A DNA stretch of 35,091 bases, taken from the NCBI GenBank assembly GCA_964620215.1, contig CAZUJE010000012.1, positions 1-35,091 of the forward strand. The letters run 5' to 3'. This document shows, in pieces, positions 15,808 to 23,765 of the stretch (position 1 is the first letter of the stretch; the number at the start of each line of letters is the position of its first letter). The notes beneath the pieces were generated by a model that was not told the DNA's origin, made no database searches, and was given only the letters and a program-made list of their open reading frames with translations. Origin of the DNA: JAUSIF01 sp964620215 (lineage in GTDB: Bacteria > Pseudomonadota > Alphaproteobacteria > Rhizobiales > Xanthobacteraceae). The position numbers and the translations under genes are program-made.

Positions 15808-15980
15808 GAATCGGCCGCCAAACTCTCATGTTGGAACAGGATAATTTTTCTTAGCACGACGCGCGCCGATGAAAATTCCTAATCCCGGTTACGGGTCACT
15901 ATTCACAAGGAATCGAATCACGTGCGCAGCTTCACGATCACGCTTGACTATGTCGGAAAATTGGAGATTCCGCCTGATAA

Positions 15981-17240
15981 CTACTCGCCCGCCAACCGGA
16001 ATGGTGTCCGCTGGCCGCGCTCGGCGAGGCGGAGGCGCTCCTCGGCGGGGCCGATATAGTCGCGGGTGAGCGGAACCGCGTCCTGCCGGCGCGCGAGCTG
16101 GATCTGGAATATCATCAGCCCGCGGTGGCGGAACGACATCTCGGAAGCGGCGAAATAGAACTCGAACATCCTCACGAACCGCTCGTCGTACATCGCCACG
16201 ACCTCTTCGCGGTGCGCAAGAAAGCGTTTCCGCCACGCCAGTAGTGTCTCCGCATAATGAAAACGCAATATCTCGACGTCGGTGACCACCATGCCGGAGC
16301 GCTGTATGGCGGGAAACACCTCGGAGAGCGCGGGAATATACCCGCCGGGGAATATGTATTTCTTGATCCAGGAACTTGTCGTTGTCGGCGGATTGAAGCG
16401 GCCGATGGCATGGACGAGCGCCACACCGTCTTCCTTCAGGAGTTCCGTAATCCGGCGGAAATACCGGTCGTAGTGATTGACGCCCACATGCTCGAACATG
16501 CCCACCGAAACGATCCGGTCGAAGGTGCCGCGCACGTCCCGGTAGTCCTCCAGCCGGAAATCGGCACGCGCGCCAAGGTTTCTTTCGGCGGCGCGCATTC
16601 TTGCGGTTGCATGTTGCTCCGCGGAAAGCGTGACGCCGGTGACGCGGGCGCCGGTCAGTTCCGCCAGATAAAGTCCGAGCCCGCCCCAGCCGCATCCGAT
16701 GTCGAGAATGGAAAGGCCCGGCCGGTCGAGCAGGAGCTTCGCGGCGAGATGGCGCTTTTTCGCGACCTGCGCGTCATCGAGATTTTGCCCGGGTTTCTCG
16801 AAATAGGCGCAAGAATATTGCCGGTCGGAGTCGAGGAACAATGCATAGAGCCGCCCGTCGAGATCGTAGTGGTGCGCAACATTCTTGCGGGAGCGCCCGC
16901 GCGGATTGAACTGTGCGAAGCGGCGCACAACGTATTGCGCCCATTCGACCATCTTCTCGAACAGCAAAGGATATTCGTGGTGGGTCTGGGACAGGATCAG
17001 TTCGAGGAAATCGGCGATTGAGCCGCGCACCATGCGCAGGCGGCCATCCATATAGGCTTCGCCGAGCTTCAGTTCGGGATGCGCGATGATCGCGAGCAGC
17101 GCCCGGTAATTCTCGATGTGGACTTCGACGGGGTCGCCGGTGCCGTCGCCAACGGAAAATTTCTTCCCTTGGCCAATCGAGACGGTGAGCGTCCCGCGCC
17201 TGACAAACTTCGACAACACTCGCCGAATCCAGCGATCCAT
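15981..17240 (-). CDS. cfa: Cyclopropane-fatty-acyl-phospholipid synthase
   Basis: This SAM-dependent enzyme adds a methylene group across the double bonds of membrane phospholipid acyl chains, typically in stationary or acid stress. The 419 residues include an N-terminal lipid-binding part (IAHPELKLGEAYMDGRL), QYSCAYFE with Cys144, the SAM loop ILDIGCGWGGLG (178-189), VTGVTLSAEQ, and the bicarbonate-site region MFEHVG. ATG 17240 is preceded by GGGAA at 7 nt. An in-frame TTG at 17312 would add 24 residues unlike the family and is not used. The gene stands alone between the rplI terminator and dnaB. Confidence 0.93.
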   Translation of the reverse strand: MDRWIRRVLSKFVRRGTLTVSIGQGKKFSVGDGTGDPVEVHIENYRALLAIIAHPELKLGEAYMDGRLRMVRGSIADFLELILSQTHHEYPLLFEKMVEWAQYVVRRFAQFNPRGRSRKNVAHHYDLDGRLYALFLDSDRQYSCAYFEKPGQNLDDAQVAKKRHLAAKLLLDRPGLSILDIGCGWGGLGLYLAELTGARVTGVTLSAEQHATARMRAAERNLGARADFRLEDYRDVRGTFDRIVSVGMFEHVGVNHYDRYFRRITELLKEDGVALVHAIGRFNPPTTTSSWIKKYIFPGGYIPALSEVFPAIQRSGMVVTDVEILRFHYAETLLAWRKRFLAHREEVVAMYDERFVRMFEFYFAASEMSFRHRGLMIFQIQLARRQDAVPLTRDYIGPAEERLRLAERGQRTPFRLAGE

Positions 17241-17343
17241 CGCCGTTTCCCGCGCCCAATAAGCGACGTCCCAAATGCCCGTCCGCCGCCTTTGTCGTGG
17301 AGATTTAATCAAGTTCCATGACGAACGGTCAATCCATAAGTCA

Positions 17344-17373
17344 AAGCCCGGCGGGTTGGTTCCCGCCGGGCTT
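17344..17373 (-). terminator. Rho-independent-like terminator after rplI
   Basis: AAGCCCGGCGGG (17344-17355), a 6-nt loop, and CCCGCCGGGCTT (17362-17373) form a perfect 12-bp stem 35 bp past the rplI stop. In the minus-strand RNA the stem ends in CUUU followed by GACUUAU. It closes the rpsF-rpsR-DUF2232-rplI operon. Confidence 0.82.
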
Positions 17374-17408
17374 GGCTCGAAAAACGCTCATATACTGCCG
17401 GGAAGGCG

Positions 17409-18104
17409 TTATTCCTTGGCCTTCTTTTCCTTCTTGGCTTTGGCGGGCTTCGTTTCGGCCGCATCGCCTTCGGCATCGGCGGCCTTGGCCTTTTTGGCTT
17501 TCGGCTTCTTCTCACCGCCCTCGGCGGCTTCGCCTTCCTCGCCCTCCGGCGCCTTCTCGAACATCTTGTCGGCCTTGGACCTTGCTTCGGCGCGCTTGTC
17601 CTCCTCGTCGGTGCGGACGACGGTGAGGTCTTCGCCGCGAGCCTGACGCACCGCCTCATCCGAGCTGCGGGCGACGTTGACGACGATGCCGGTCACGATT
17701 TCCGGATGCAGCGCGACCTTGAGGTTCTTCATGCCGATGGTCTTGATCGGCGTGTTCAGCACGATCTGGTTGCGGTCGATCGTGAAGCCGGCCTTGGTGA
17801 CCTCCGCCGCGATGTCGCGGGTCGAAACCGAACCATAGAGCTGGCCGCCTTCGCCGGCCTGACGCAGCAGCACGAAAATCTGCCCGTCGAGTTTCTTGGA
17901 TGCGATCTCGGCGTCGCCCTTGAGCGAGAGGTTCTTTGCCTCGAGTTCGGCCTTCATGCCCTCGAACTTGACGCGGTTGTCCTTGGTGGCGCGCAGCGCC
18001 TTGCCCTGCGGCAGCAGGAAGTTTCGCGCGAAACCGTTTTTCACGCGCACGACATCGCCGATCTGGCCGAGTTTGCCGACGCGCTCCAGCAGAATGACAT
18101 CCAT
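17409..18104 (-). CDS. rplI: 50S ribosomal protein L9 (bL9) with long charged tail
   Basis: bL9 binds 23S rRNA near the L1 stalk base. The N-terminal signature GKLGQIGDVVRVKNGFARNF LLPQGKA is intact, and the C-terminal domain runs to about residue 155. The usual bL9 is near 150 residues; here about 65 more follow (166-231), first acidic (DEEDKRAEAR, EGEEGEAAEGGE) and then lysine-alanine rich (KKPKAKKAKA, KPAKAKKEKKAKE). Such extensions are common in alphaproteobacteria but this one is long. GGAG lies 7 nt before the ATG. It is the last gene of the operon, 15 bp after DUF2232. Confidence 0.96.
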   Translation of the reverse strand: MDVILLERVGKLGQIGDVVRVKNGFARNFLLPQGKALRATKDNRVKFEGMKAELEAKNLSLKGDAEIASKKLDGQIFVLLRQAGEGGQLYGSVSTRDIAAEVTKAGFTIDRNQIVLNTPIKTIGMKNLKVALHPEIVTGIVVNVARSSDEAVRQARGEDLTVVRTDEEDKRAEARSKADKMFEKAPEGEEGEAAEGGEKKPKAKKAKAADAEGDAAETKPAKAKKEKKAKE

Positions 18105-18119
18105 GGTAGTGCTCCTCTC

Positions 18120-19100
18120 TTATTGTTTCGGTGTGTTGGTTGCAGGAGGCAATCCGCCTCCAAAGCGTTTGCGGAAATCGAAAATCGGATCGGCGAGGCC
18201 GATCAGCGCGATCACGAGGATCGGCCAGCCCATGAACATCACCGCGGCCCAGAGTGCCGACAGAATAATGAGCCGCGCATTCATGCTGCGCGTGATGTGG
18301 TGGATCACCGCGAAACCGAGCAGCACATAGGCGAGCAGTAGCGTGACCCCGAACAGGCTCGCGACGAGACCCGGAATGCCGGACAGGAAAGTGAGCGCGA
18401 TGACGGTTGCGAATACGAGCGGCGTGAAATTCGGGAAACGCAGCTCATGCAAGTCCGGCCACGGGCGTTTCAGCCGGCCCGACACCCGCGCGGCGCGGCC
18501 CGCGAGCCACAGATTGAACACACCGGTGCCCATCGACATCAGTGCCGCGAACGGCGGCATCACAAGCGCCAGAACATCGAACACCTGCTTCGGGTCACGT
18601 CCGCCCGGCAACTGAAGCGGCTGGCCGGCAGGTGTGTTCGTTTGCGCGCGCAGGATACGTTCGAAGCCTTCCTTCAGCGTGTTGCGATAGGTCTCCAGAT
18701 CGAGGCCGATCGCTGGGATTGTGAGCGCGGTGGCGAGTGCTGCGAGCAGTGCCGCGACAATGACGAGCGTGCCGGCCGGAAACCATTCCAGCGTTTCACC
18801 CTGGCCGTTGGAAACCGGCCGCGCGAGCATCGCGAGATAGGAGAGAATGTAGGCGGGCAGGCCGATGGCGACGAGGAAGCTCAGGAAAAACCAGCGGCCG
18901 AGCGCATAGCCGAGAAAGAGCGCGGCGGCTGCGGCGGCGATCAGTCCCGCAAGCTGGCTGTAGGCAATTCCCGCAAGTAAAATGGGGAGCGGCGTCAGAT
19001 AGAACAGCACAATGGAAATCGCGCTGCCGGAAGCCAGCGTTGCAAACAGCAACGCCGCGGCGGCACCCGCGCCAATTCCAATCGAGAAAATCTGCACCAT
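18120..19100 (-). CDS. DUF2232 polytopic membrane protein
   Basis: The 326-residue membrane protein has about eight hydrophobic segments. They start with FSIGIGAGAAAALLFATLAS and the adjoining VLFYLTPLPILLAGIAYSQLAGLIAAAAAALFLG. A more polar middle follows (ETYRNTLKEGFERILRAQ), and the end contains GFAVIHHITRSMNARLIILSALW. Its place between rpsR and rplI is typical for DUF2232 in Rhizobiales. The function is unknown to me; roles in envelope processes have been guessed for relatives. A hairpin separates it from rpsR. There is no signal peptide other than the first helix. Confidence 0.88.
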   Translation of the reverse strand: MVQIFSIGIGAGAAAALLFATLASGSAISIVLFYLTPLPILLAGIAYSQLAGLIAAAAAALFLGYALGRWFFLSFLVAIGLPAYILSYLAMLARPVSNGQGETLEWFPAGTLVIVAALLAALATALTIPAIGLDLETYRNTLKEGFERILRAQTNTPAGQPLQLPGGRDPKQVFDVLALVMPPFAALMSMGTGVFNLWLAGRAARVSGRLKRPWPDLHELRFPNFTPLVFATVIALTFLSGIPGLVASLFGVTLLLAYVLLGFAVIHHITRSMNARLIILSALWAAVMFMGWPILVIALIGLADPIFDFRKRFGGGLPPATNTPKQ

Positions 19101-19188
19101 CGTCAGCTGTCCCGCTTTGCAGCGGTTAGAGACGTTTCCGTCCCAACCATCGCCACCCGGACCATTCCGGAGGGCTGACTTGTTTTCA

Positions 19189-19214
19189 CCTCACCCCGCA
19201 GGAGCGGGATGAGG
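19189..19214 (-). terminator. Hairpin between rpsR and DUF2232 (possible attenuator)
   Basis: CCTCACCCCGC and GCGGGATGAGG flank a 4-nt AGGA loop. The single C-A mismatch on the plus strand becomes a U-G pair in the minus-strand RNA, so the hairpin is complete only in the operon's transcript. No U-run follows. It may reduce transcription or protect the rpsF-rpsR message. Confidence 0.5.
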
Positions 19215-19222
19215 CGTCTTCA

Positions 19223-19522
19223 TTAGCGAATTACGTAAGGCAGCAATCCCAAAAACCGCGCGCGCTTGATCGCGCCCGCCAGTTCGCGCTGTTTCGCCGC
19301 CGACACGGCGGTGATGCGGCTCGGCACGATCTTGCCGCGCTCCGAAACGTAACGCTGCAACAGCTTCACATCCTTGTAGTCGATCTTCGGCGCATTCGCG
19401 CCGGAGAACGGGCAGGTCTTGCGCCGGCGCGAAAAGGTGCGGCGTCCGCCGCCACCACCGCCGCCAAAGCCGCCACCGTCGCGTCCGCCGTCACGGCCGC
19501 CTTCACGTCCACCGTAACTCAT
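19223..19522 (-). CDS. rpsR: 30S ribosomal protein S18 (bS18) with Gly-rich N-terminus
   Basis: bS18 pairs with S6 on the 30S platform. The core (RRKTCPFSGANAPKIDYKDV through KRARFLGLLPYVIR) is standard. The first ~27 residues are an Arg/Gly/Asp repeat (GGREGGRDGGRDGGGFGGGG) encoded by GGC/GGT/CGC-rich DNA, longer than the usual short bS18 leader. The start ATG overlaps the rpsF stop by 4 bp (ATGA), implying translational coupling and equal amounts of S6 and S18. Confidence 0.96.
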   Translation of the reverse strand: MSYGGREGGRDGGRDGGGFGGGGGGGRRTFSRRRKTCPFSGANAPKIDYKDVKLLQRYVSERGKIVPSRITAVSAAKQRELAGAIKRARFLGLLPYVIR

Positions 19523-19935
19523 TCGCCTGTCTCCTCAGCTACTGCCGGCGGGGCATCGAGTTCGCCATCCTCGCCTTCACGATCGCGGCGGCCACGGCGC
19601 TCATCGCGGTCGCGCTTCTGCATCATCACCGACGGGCCTTCATCGTGGGCATCCACGCGAACGGTCAGGAAGCGCAGCACGTCTTCGCTGATGAGCTGCT
19701 GGCGTTCCATTTCGGTGACCGCGGTAGCCGGACCGTCGATGCGGAGCATGGAGAAATGCGCCTTGCGGTTTTTCTTGATGCGGAAGTTGAGTGTCTTCAC
19801 GCCCCAATACTCGACATCGCTGACGAGCTTGCCGCCGTTGCTTTCGATGATGCCCTTGTACTGGGCTGCAAGCTCTTCAGCCTGCTGCGCGGTCAAATCC
19901 TGACGCGCCAAAAAAACATGCTCGTAGAGAGCCAT
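19519..19935 (-). CDS. rpsF: 30S ribosomal protein S6 (bS6)
   Basis: The 138 residues begin MALYEHVFLARQDLTAQQ and carry the S6 ferredoxin-like fold (YWGVKTLNFRIKKNRKAHFS, TVRVDAHDEGPS). A charged C-terminal tail (RDRDERRGRRDREGEDGELD) of about 35 residues follows. AAGG lies 6 nt before the ATG. First gene of the operon, with a predicted promoter about 175-200 bp upstream; the ~165-nt leader could hold a site for S6-S18 feedback, which I could not prove from the sequence. Confidence 0.96.
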   Translation of the reverse strand: MALYEHVFLARQDLTAQQAEELAAQYKGIIESNGGKLVSDVEYWGVKTLNFRIKKNRKAHFSMLRIDGPATAVTEMERQQLISEDVLRFLTVRVDAHDEGPSVMMQKRDRDERRGRRDREGEDGELDAPPAVAEETGE

Positions 19936-20283
19936 GGTTGGCCTTTCCTTTCAGTTCAAGCCGCACCGGCGCCGAGCCCTTTGAGCCTCGCGAAAGGCCC
20001 TAACGATCTCGAAGGCGGGGACACGGGACGACGGGTCGAAACCCTGTCTTTATTCGCTTGTGAAGAAGACCGTCCGTTCAGCCCCCGGCCGGGAGCGACG
20101 AAGGGCGAGTTTATAAGCGAATTCGCCGGAATGGCAAGGTTTGGGCCCGTTTTGCCCGTTAGTGGCTTTTCGGAGGGGCTTTTCACCCGCCAATTCAGGG
20201 TTTCACTGTATCCCGCCCGACATGACCGGCATCTACAGTGCCGCCGAGAGAGAAATTGGACCGGTGAGCGAGAGGAAGCGATC
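19936..20283. other. Divergent intergenic region rpsF / sulfatase (348 bp)
   Basis: No gene is supported here. An open frame on the plus strand runs through it into the sulfatase, but it is antisense to rpsF and lacks family similarity. The region carries the rpsF promoter (20110-20137) and about 165 nt of rpsF leader. On the plus side, GAGAGGA at 20270-20276 is the sulfatase Shine-Dalgarno. I found no convincing plus-strand promoter. Confidence 0.7.
20110..20137 (-). promoter_or_regulatory. Predicted sigma-70 promoter of rpsF operon
   Basis: On the minus strand TTGCCA (20137-20132), a 16-bp spacer and TATAAA (20115-20110) match five of six consensus bases in the -10 box and four in the -35 box. 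It is the best promoter-like pair in the gap and points at rpsF. Confidence 0.5.
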
Positions 20284-22674
20284 ATGTTGAAAAATTTCGG
20301 ACGCATTGTCACGGGCAGGGAGCGGCTAGTGGCGGTCAGCCTTGCAGCAATCTCTCTCGCAATATCCACGCAGGCATTCGCGCAAGAGTCGCTGCCGTTT
20401 CCGCCGCCACCTTCCGGCAGCAAGGCGGAACGCTCGATGCAACTCTCGAAATACGATCCCAAACCCGCGCCGCAGCGTCTTCCGAAAGACGCGCCGAACA
20501 TCCTGATTATCATGCTCGATGACGCGGGCTGGGGCTTGCCAGGCAATCTCGGCGGCATCATCAACACGCCGACCATGGCGCGGGTGGCGAACACTGGAAT
20601 CGCCTACAATCGCTTCCATACGGCTGCGATGTGCTCGCCGACACGGGCTGCGCTGCTGACCGGGCGCAATCATCATCGCGTCGGCAATGGCCAGATTGCG
20701 GAACTCGCGAATGACTGGCCGGGCTATTCCGGCGTCATTCCCCGCACCTCCGCGACGTTTGCCAAGGTGCTAGGCTATTACGGCTATTCGACTTCGGCTT
20801 TCGGCAAGTGGCACAACACGCCCGCCAACGAAACGACTGCGGTTGGCCCGTATACGAACTGGCCGGTTGGGCCGGGTATCGGGTTCGATTACTTCTACGG
20901 ATTCCTTGCAGGTGAATCTTCGCAGTACGAACCGGCCGTTGTCGAGAACACTGTCCGCCTCAGCCCGGCGCACGGTCATAAAGGTTATCATTTCACCGAC
21001 GACATGACCGACAAGGCGGTCAGTTGGATCAAGCAGCAACGCGCGCTGACGCCGGATCGTCCGTTCGCCATGTACTGGGCGCCGGGCGCAGTACACGGGC
21101 CTCACCACGTCACGAAGGAATGGACCGACAAGTACAAGGGTAAGTTTGATGCCGGTTGGGACGTCATGCGCGAAACCATTTTCGAGCAGCAGAAAAAGCT
21201 CGGATGGATTCCTGCGAACACGGTGTTGACCCCGCGTCCGTCCACTCTGCCGGCGTGGAAAGACATTCCCGAAGACGAAAAGGCTTTCCAGTTGCGTCTG
21301 ATGGAGGTCTTCGCCGGCTTTGTCGAACATGCCGACACGCAGGCCGGCAAGCTGATCGACTGTCTGGAAGAACTCGGCATCCGTGAAAACACACTGATCT
21401 TCTATATCTGGAGCGATAACGGCGCGAGCGCTGAAGGACAGAACGGAACGATCAGCGAATTGCTGGCGCAGAACAGCGTGCCAACCACCGTCAAGGATCA
21501 CATTCGGACCATGAACGAGCTTGGTGGCATGGATGTGCTCGGCAGCCCGAAGGCGGAAAATATGTATCACGCCGGTTGGGCGTGGGGGACGTCGTCTCCA
21601 TACAAGGCCACGAAACTCGTCGCCGGATTCCTGGGCGGCACTCGCACGCCGATGGCAGTGTCCTGGCCGAAGTCGATCAAGCCGGACAGGACTCCACGCG
21701 CGCAATTCCATCACGTCAATGATATCGCACCGACCATCTACGACATCCTCGGCATCAAGCCGCCGAAGCTCGTGGATGGCGTGAGTCAGGATCCGATCGA
21801 CGGCGTCAGCATCAAGTACAGCTTCGCCTCCGCGACCGCCCCGGATCAGAAGAAGAGCCAGTATTTCGAGATCATGGGCAGCCGCGCCATATATCAGGAC
21901 GGCTGGATGGCATCTGTGTTCGGACCGCGTATTCCGTGGGTGCCGGGCGTCGATCCCAAAATCGCGACGTGGACTCCGGACAACGATACTTGGGAGCTTT
22001 ACGACCTGCGGAACGATTTTTCGCAGTCGCGCGATCTGGCGAAAGAGAATCCCAAAAAGCTCGATGAGCTGAAAAAAGCCTTCGATACGGCCGCCAGGGA
22101 AAACAAGGTTTACCCGGTCGGAGGCGGCCTGCTGGCTTTGCTGAAGCCGGAGACGGCGCCGCGCAACCCCGCTAACGAATTCCGCTACACGCAGGCGGTC
22201 GTCGGCGTGCCTGAAGGTGTCGCACCGAAACTCGGGGCGACAAACAATCTGGTGACGATCAATACAGAATTGAAACCTGACTCTGCTGGCGTGCTCTACG
22301 CACTGGGTGCGTTTTCAGGCGGTCTGGCTGTGTGGATCGAAGACGGGAAAGTGACCTACGAATACAACCTCTTCGAAATCGAGCGCACGCGCATCACGTC
22401 AAGCGCATTGCCTGCCGGCAAGGCGAAGATCGAAGTCGAATCCCGCTTCTCAGGACCGGGCCATCTCAAGACAGTGGACGTGACCATCCGCGTGAATGGT
22501 CAGGAAGTAGCGAAGGGTCGTGTGCCGAGAAACGCGCCCGTTCTATTCACGGCGAACGATTCCTTCGATGTCGGCATGGACAGCTACTCGCCGGTGTCGC
22601 TGGCCTACTACGACCGTGCACCGTTCAAATTCAACGGAAAGATCGATTCGCTGGAAGTGAAGTACCTGAAATAG
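20284..22674 (+). CDS. Secreted type I (formylglycine) sulfatase, arylsulfatase-like
   Basis: The 796-residue hydrolase of sulfate esters is exported by a signal peptide (residues 1-34, ending STQAFAQ). Metal-site aspartates appear in IMLDDAGWG (Asp79, Asp80). The modification site is CSPTR with Cys117 and Arg121, so activity needs conversion of Cys117 to formylglycine. Further sulfatase signatures are FGKWHN, PGAVHGPHHV, WSDNGAS and GTRTPMAVSWP. The catalytic domain ends near residue 600 and a beta-rich C-terminal domain follows. AGGA stands 7 nt before ATG 20284. No formylglycine-generating enzyme or sulfate-ester transporter lies in the window, so the substrate is open. Confidence 0.92.
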   Translation: MLKNFGRIVTGRERLVAVSLAAISLAISTQAFAQESLPFPPPPSGSKAERSMQLSKYDPKPAPQRLPKDAPNILIIMLDDAGWGLPGNLGGIINTPTMARVANTGIAYNRFHTAAMCSPTRAALLTGRNHHRVGNGQIAELANDWPGYSGVIPRTSATFAKVLGYYGYSTSAFGKWHNTPANETTAVGPYTNWPVGPGIGFDYFYGFLAGESSQYEPAVVENTVRLSPAHGHKGYHFTDDMTDKAVSWIKQQRALTPDRPFAMYWAPGAVHGPHHVTKEWTDKYKGKFDAGWDVMRETIFEQQKKLGWIPANTVLTPRPSTLPAWKDIPEDEKAFQLRLMEVFAGFVEHADTQAGKLIDCLEELGIRENTLIFYIWSDNGASAEGQNGTISELLAQNSVPTTVKDHIRTMNELGGMDVLGSPKAENMYHAGWAWGTSSPYKATKLVAGFLGGTRTPMAVSWPKSIKPDRTPRAQFHHVNDIAPTIYDILGIKPPKLVDGVSQDPIDGVSIKYSFASATAPDQKKSQYFEIMGSRAIYQDGWMASVFGPRIPWVPGVDPKIATWTPDNDTWELYDLRNDFSQSRDLAKENPKKLDELKKAFDTAARENKVYPVGGGLLALLKPETAPRNPANEFRYTQAVVGVPEGVAPKLGATNNLVTINTELKPDSAGVLYALGAFSGGLAVWIEDGKVTYEYNLFEIERTRITSSALPAGKAKIEVESRFSGPGHLKTVDVTIRVNGQEVAKGRVPRNAPVLFTANDSFDVGMDSYSPVSLAYYDRAPFKFNGKIDSLEVKYLK

Positions 22675-22682
22675 CGTCAATA

Positions 22683-22715
22683 GTGTCTGGCTGCGCAAAA
22701 TGCGCGGCCAGGCAC
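22683..22715 (+). terminator. Hairpin after the sulfatase gene
   Basis: GTGTCTGGCTGCGCA (22683-22697), loop AAA, TGCGCGGCCAGGCAC (22701-22715) form a 15-bp stem with two G-U pairs, both on the plus-strand RNA. It starts 8 bp past the stop. There is no U-run, so termination strength is uncertain. Confidence 0.65.
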
Positions 22716-22720
22716 GCAAT

Positions 22721-22827
22721 CGCCTGACATTGTCTTGGGTGCCGGGTTTCTACCCCCGAAATCCCTGAGAGGCACTCCTTTGACCACCGCATTCACGTTC
22801 CCTGGCGAGGGCAGCCAGTCCGTTGGC
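22721..22827 (+). repeat. Upstream copy of the fabD leader and first 16 codons
   Basis: This segment matches 23657-23765. The last 48 bases (22780-22827) differ from fabD codons 1-16 at only three places (45/48 identical). The 59 bases before them align with the 61-base fabD leader with more changes, sharing CGCNTGACATT, CCCCGAAA and TCCTTTGACC. Homology stops abruptly at 22827. Confidence 0.85.
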
Positions 22828-22941
22828 GGATTGGTTATCGTCTTTTGGAACTTCTGGAGGCATAATAGTCCCGGCTTCCATTGCATCTCTGAAAACCCGG
22901 CTTTCTACCAAGGAGCGACGGCGGAACGTGACCACCGATGA
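22780..22941 (+). pseudogene. Truncated fabD start (fabD' remnant), 53-codon frame
   Basis: A TTG start with GAGAGG at 6 nt, as in fabD, opens a frame reading MTTAFTFPGEGSQSVG. This equals the first 16 residues of FabD except Gln10 to Glu. After residue 16 the frame runs on for 37 unrelated codons (GLVIVFWNFWRHNSPG and beyond) and ends at TGA 22939-22941. It cannot be a working acyltransferase. Its stop lies 14 bp inside the kinase gene that starts at 22928, so translation of the remnant could feed ribosomes to the kinase by coupling. Whether any peptide is made is unknown. Confidence 0.75.
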
Positions 22942-23632
22942 TGAACTGCGGCTTGAGATCGAAAATCTGGATTTGCGCCGTCTTCTGGCACAGGCCGGGT
23001 TGGATGCGGCTGAGCATAAGGTTGTCGAGAAACTACAGCGCATCCTGGTGGAGGAATTGCATCACCGGCTGAAGAACACCTTGGCCACGGTGATGGCCAT
23101 CACCTCGCAAAGCCTGCGCACCGCCGAAAGCATTGAGCATGGCAGGGAAGCGATCGAACACCGGCTGCTTGCGGTGGGGCGGGTACACGACCTGCTGCTG
23201 GAGACGAACTGGGCGAGCGCCAAGCTGGCGGACATTCTGAAAACCGCCATTGATCCTTTCGACGCCACCAGCGGCGGACGATTCTTCGTGCAGAGTTCGG
23301 ATATTGAAGTGAGTGCGGCCGCCGTGCTTCCGCTGGCGATGGTGTTGAACGAACTGTGCACAAACGCCGTCAAATATGGCGCGCTGTCGAATGCCACCGG
23401 CCGGGTTGATATTACGGCGACCGTCGATGTTAAGGGCGAGCAATTTCGTCTTGGTTGGACCGAGAAGGGTGGCCCTCCAGTCAAGGAGCCGGCCCGCCGC
23501 AGTTTCGGAACCCGCCTCATCGAGCACAGCTTTCCGAGGCAGCTTCATGGTGAGGCTCAACTGAAATTTGAGCCGTCAGGGGTTGTTTGTATCCTCGACA
23601 TTCCACTGGCTTCGTTGAAGCCCCAGATTTGA
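22928..23632 (+). CDS. HWE-family sensor-less histidine kinase
   Basis: The 234-residue protein carries the complete HWE kinase core and nothing else. The H-box EELHHRLKNTLATVMAI contains the probable phospho-acceptor His46. The N-box NELCTNAVKYGAL spans 141-153, the WTE signature is at 177-179, and the G-box SFGTRLIEH is at 192-200. The first ~40 residues look like a coiled coil and there is no PAS, GAF or membrane domain. GTG 22928 is chosen because it follows AAGGAG and precedes TTDDELRLEIENL; an earlier ATG at 22823 would read through duplicated fabD-derived sequence. No response regulator is adjacent. The gene lies between two fabD starts. Confidence 0.85.
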   Translation: MTTDDELRLEIENLDLRRLLAQAGLDAAEHKVVEKLQRILVEELHHRLKNTLATVMAITSQSLRTAESIEHGREAIEHRLLAVGRVHDLLLETNWASAKLADILKTAIDPFDATSGGRFFVQSSDIEVSAAAVLPLAMVLNELCTNAVKYGALSNATGRVDITATVDVKGEQFRLGWTEKGGPPVKEPARRSFGTRLIEHSFPRQLHGEAQLKFEPSGVVCILDIPLASLKPQI

Positions 23633-23656
23633 AAGAGGACACCTCGGGCGGTCTAT

Positions 23657-23765
23657 CGCTTGACATTCCCTTGTGAGGCGGGGTTTTTGCTCCCCGAAAC
23701 CCATAAGGGACCATCCTTTGACCACCGCATTCACGTTCCCCGGCCAGGGCAGCCAGTCCGTCGGC
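23657..23765 (+). repeat. Downstream copy of the fabD leader and first 16 codons (intact)
   Basis: This is the partner of 22721-22827, about 0.94 kb away in direct orientation. It contains a perfect TTGACA (23660-23665) where the upstream copy reads CTGACA, plus AGGGA 6 nt before the fabD TTG start. No good -10 box is seen at 16-18 bp from TTGACA. Confidence 0.85.

Noticed and set aside
19645..20283. N-terminal extension of the sulfatase frame by about 213 codons
   Set aside because: It lies antisense to rpsF and its promoter, has no family similarity, and the signal peptide with a good ribosome site begins at 20284.
23660..23690. Complete sigma-70 promoter for fabD at TTGACA
   Set aside because: No acceptable -10 hexamer at 16-18 bp; only the -35 match is noted.
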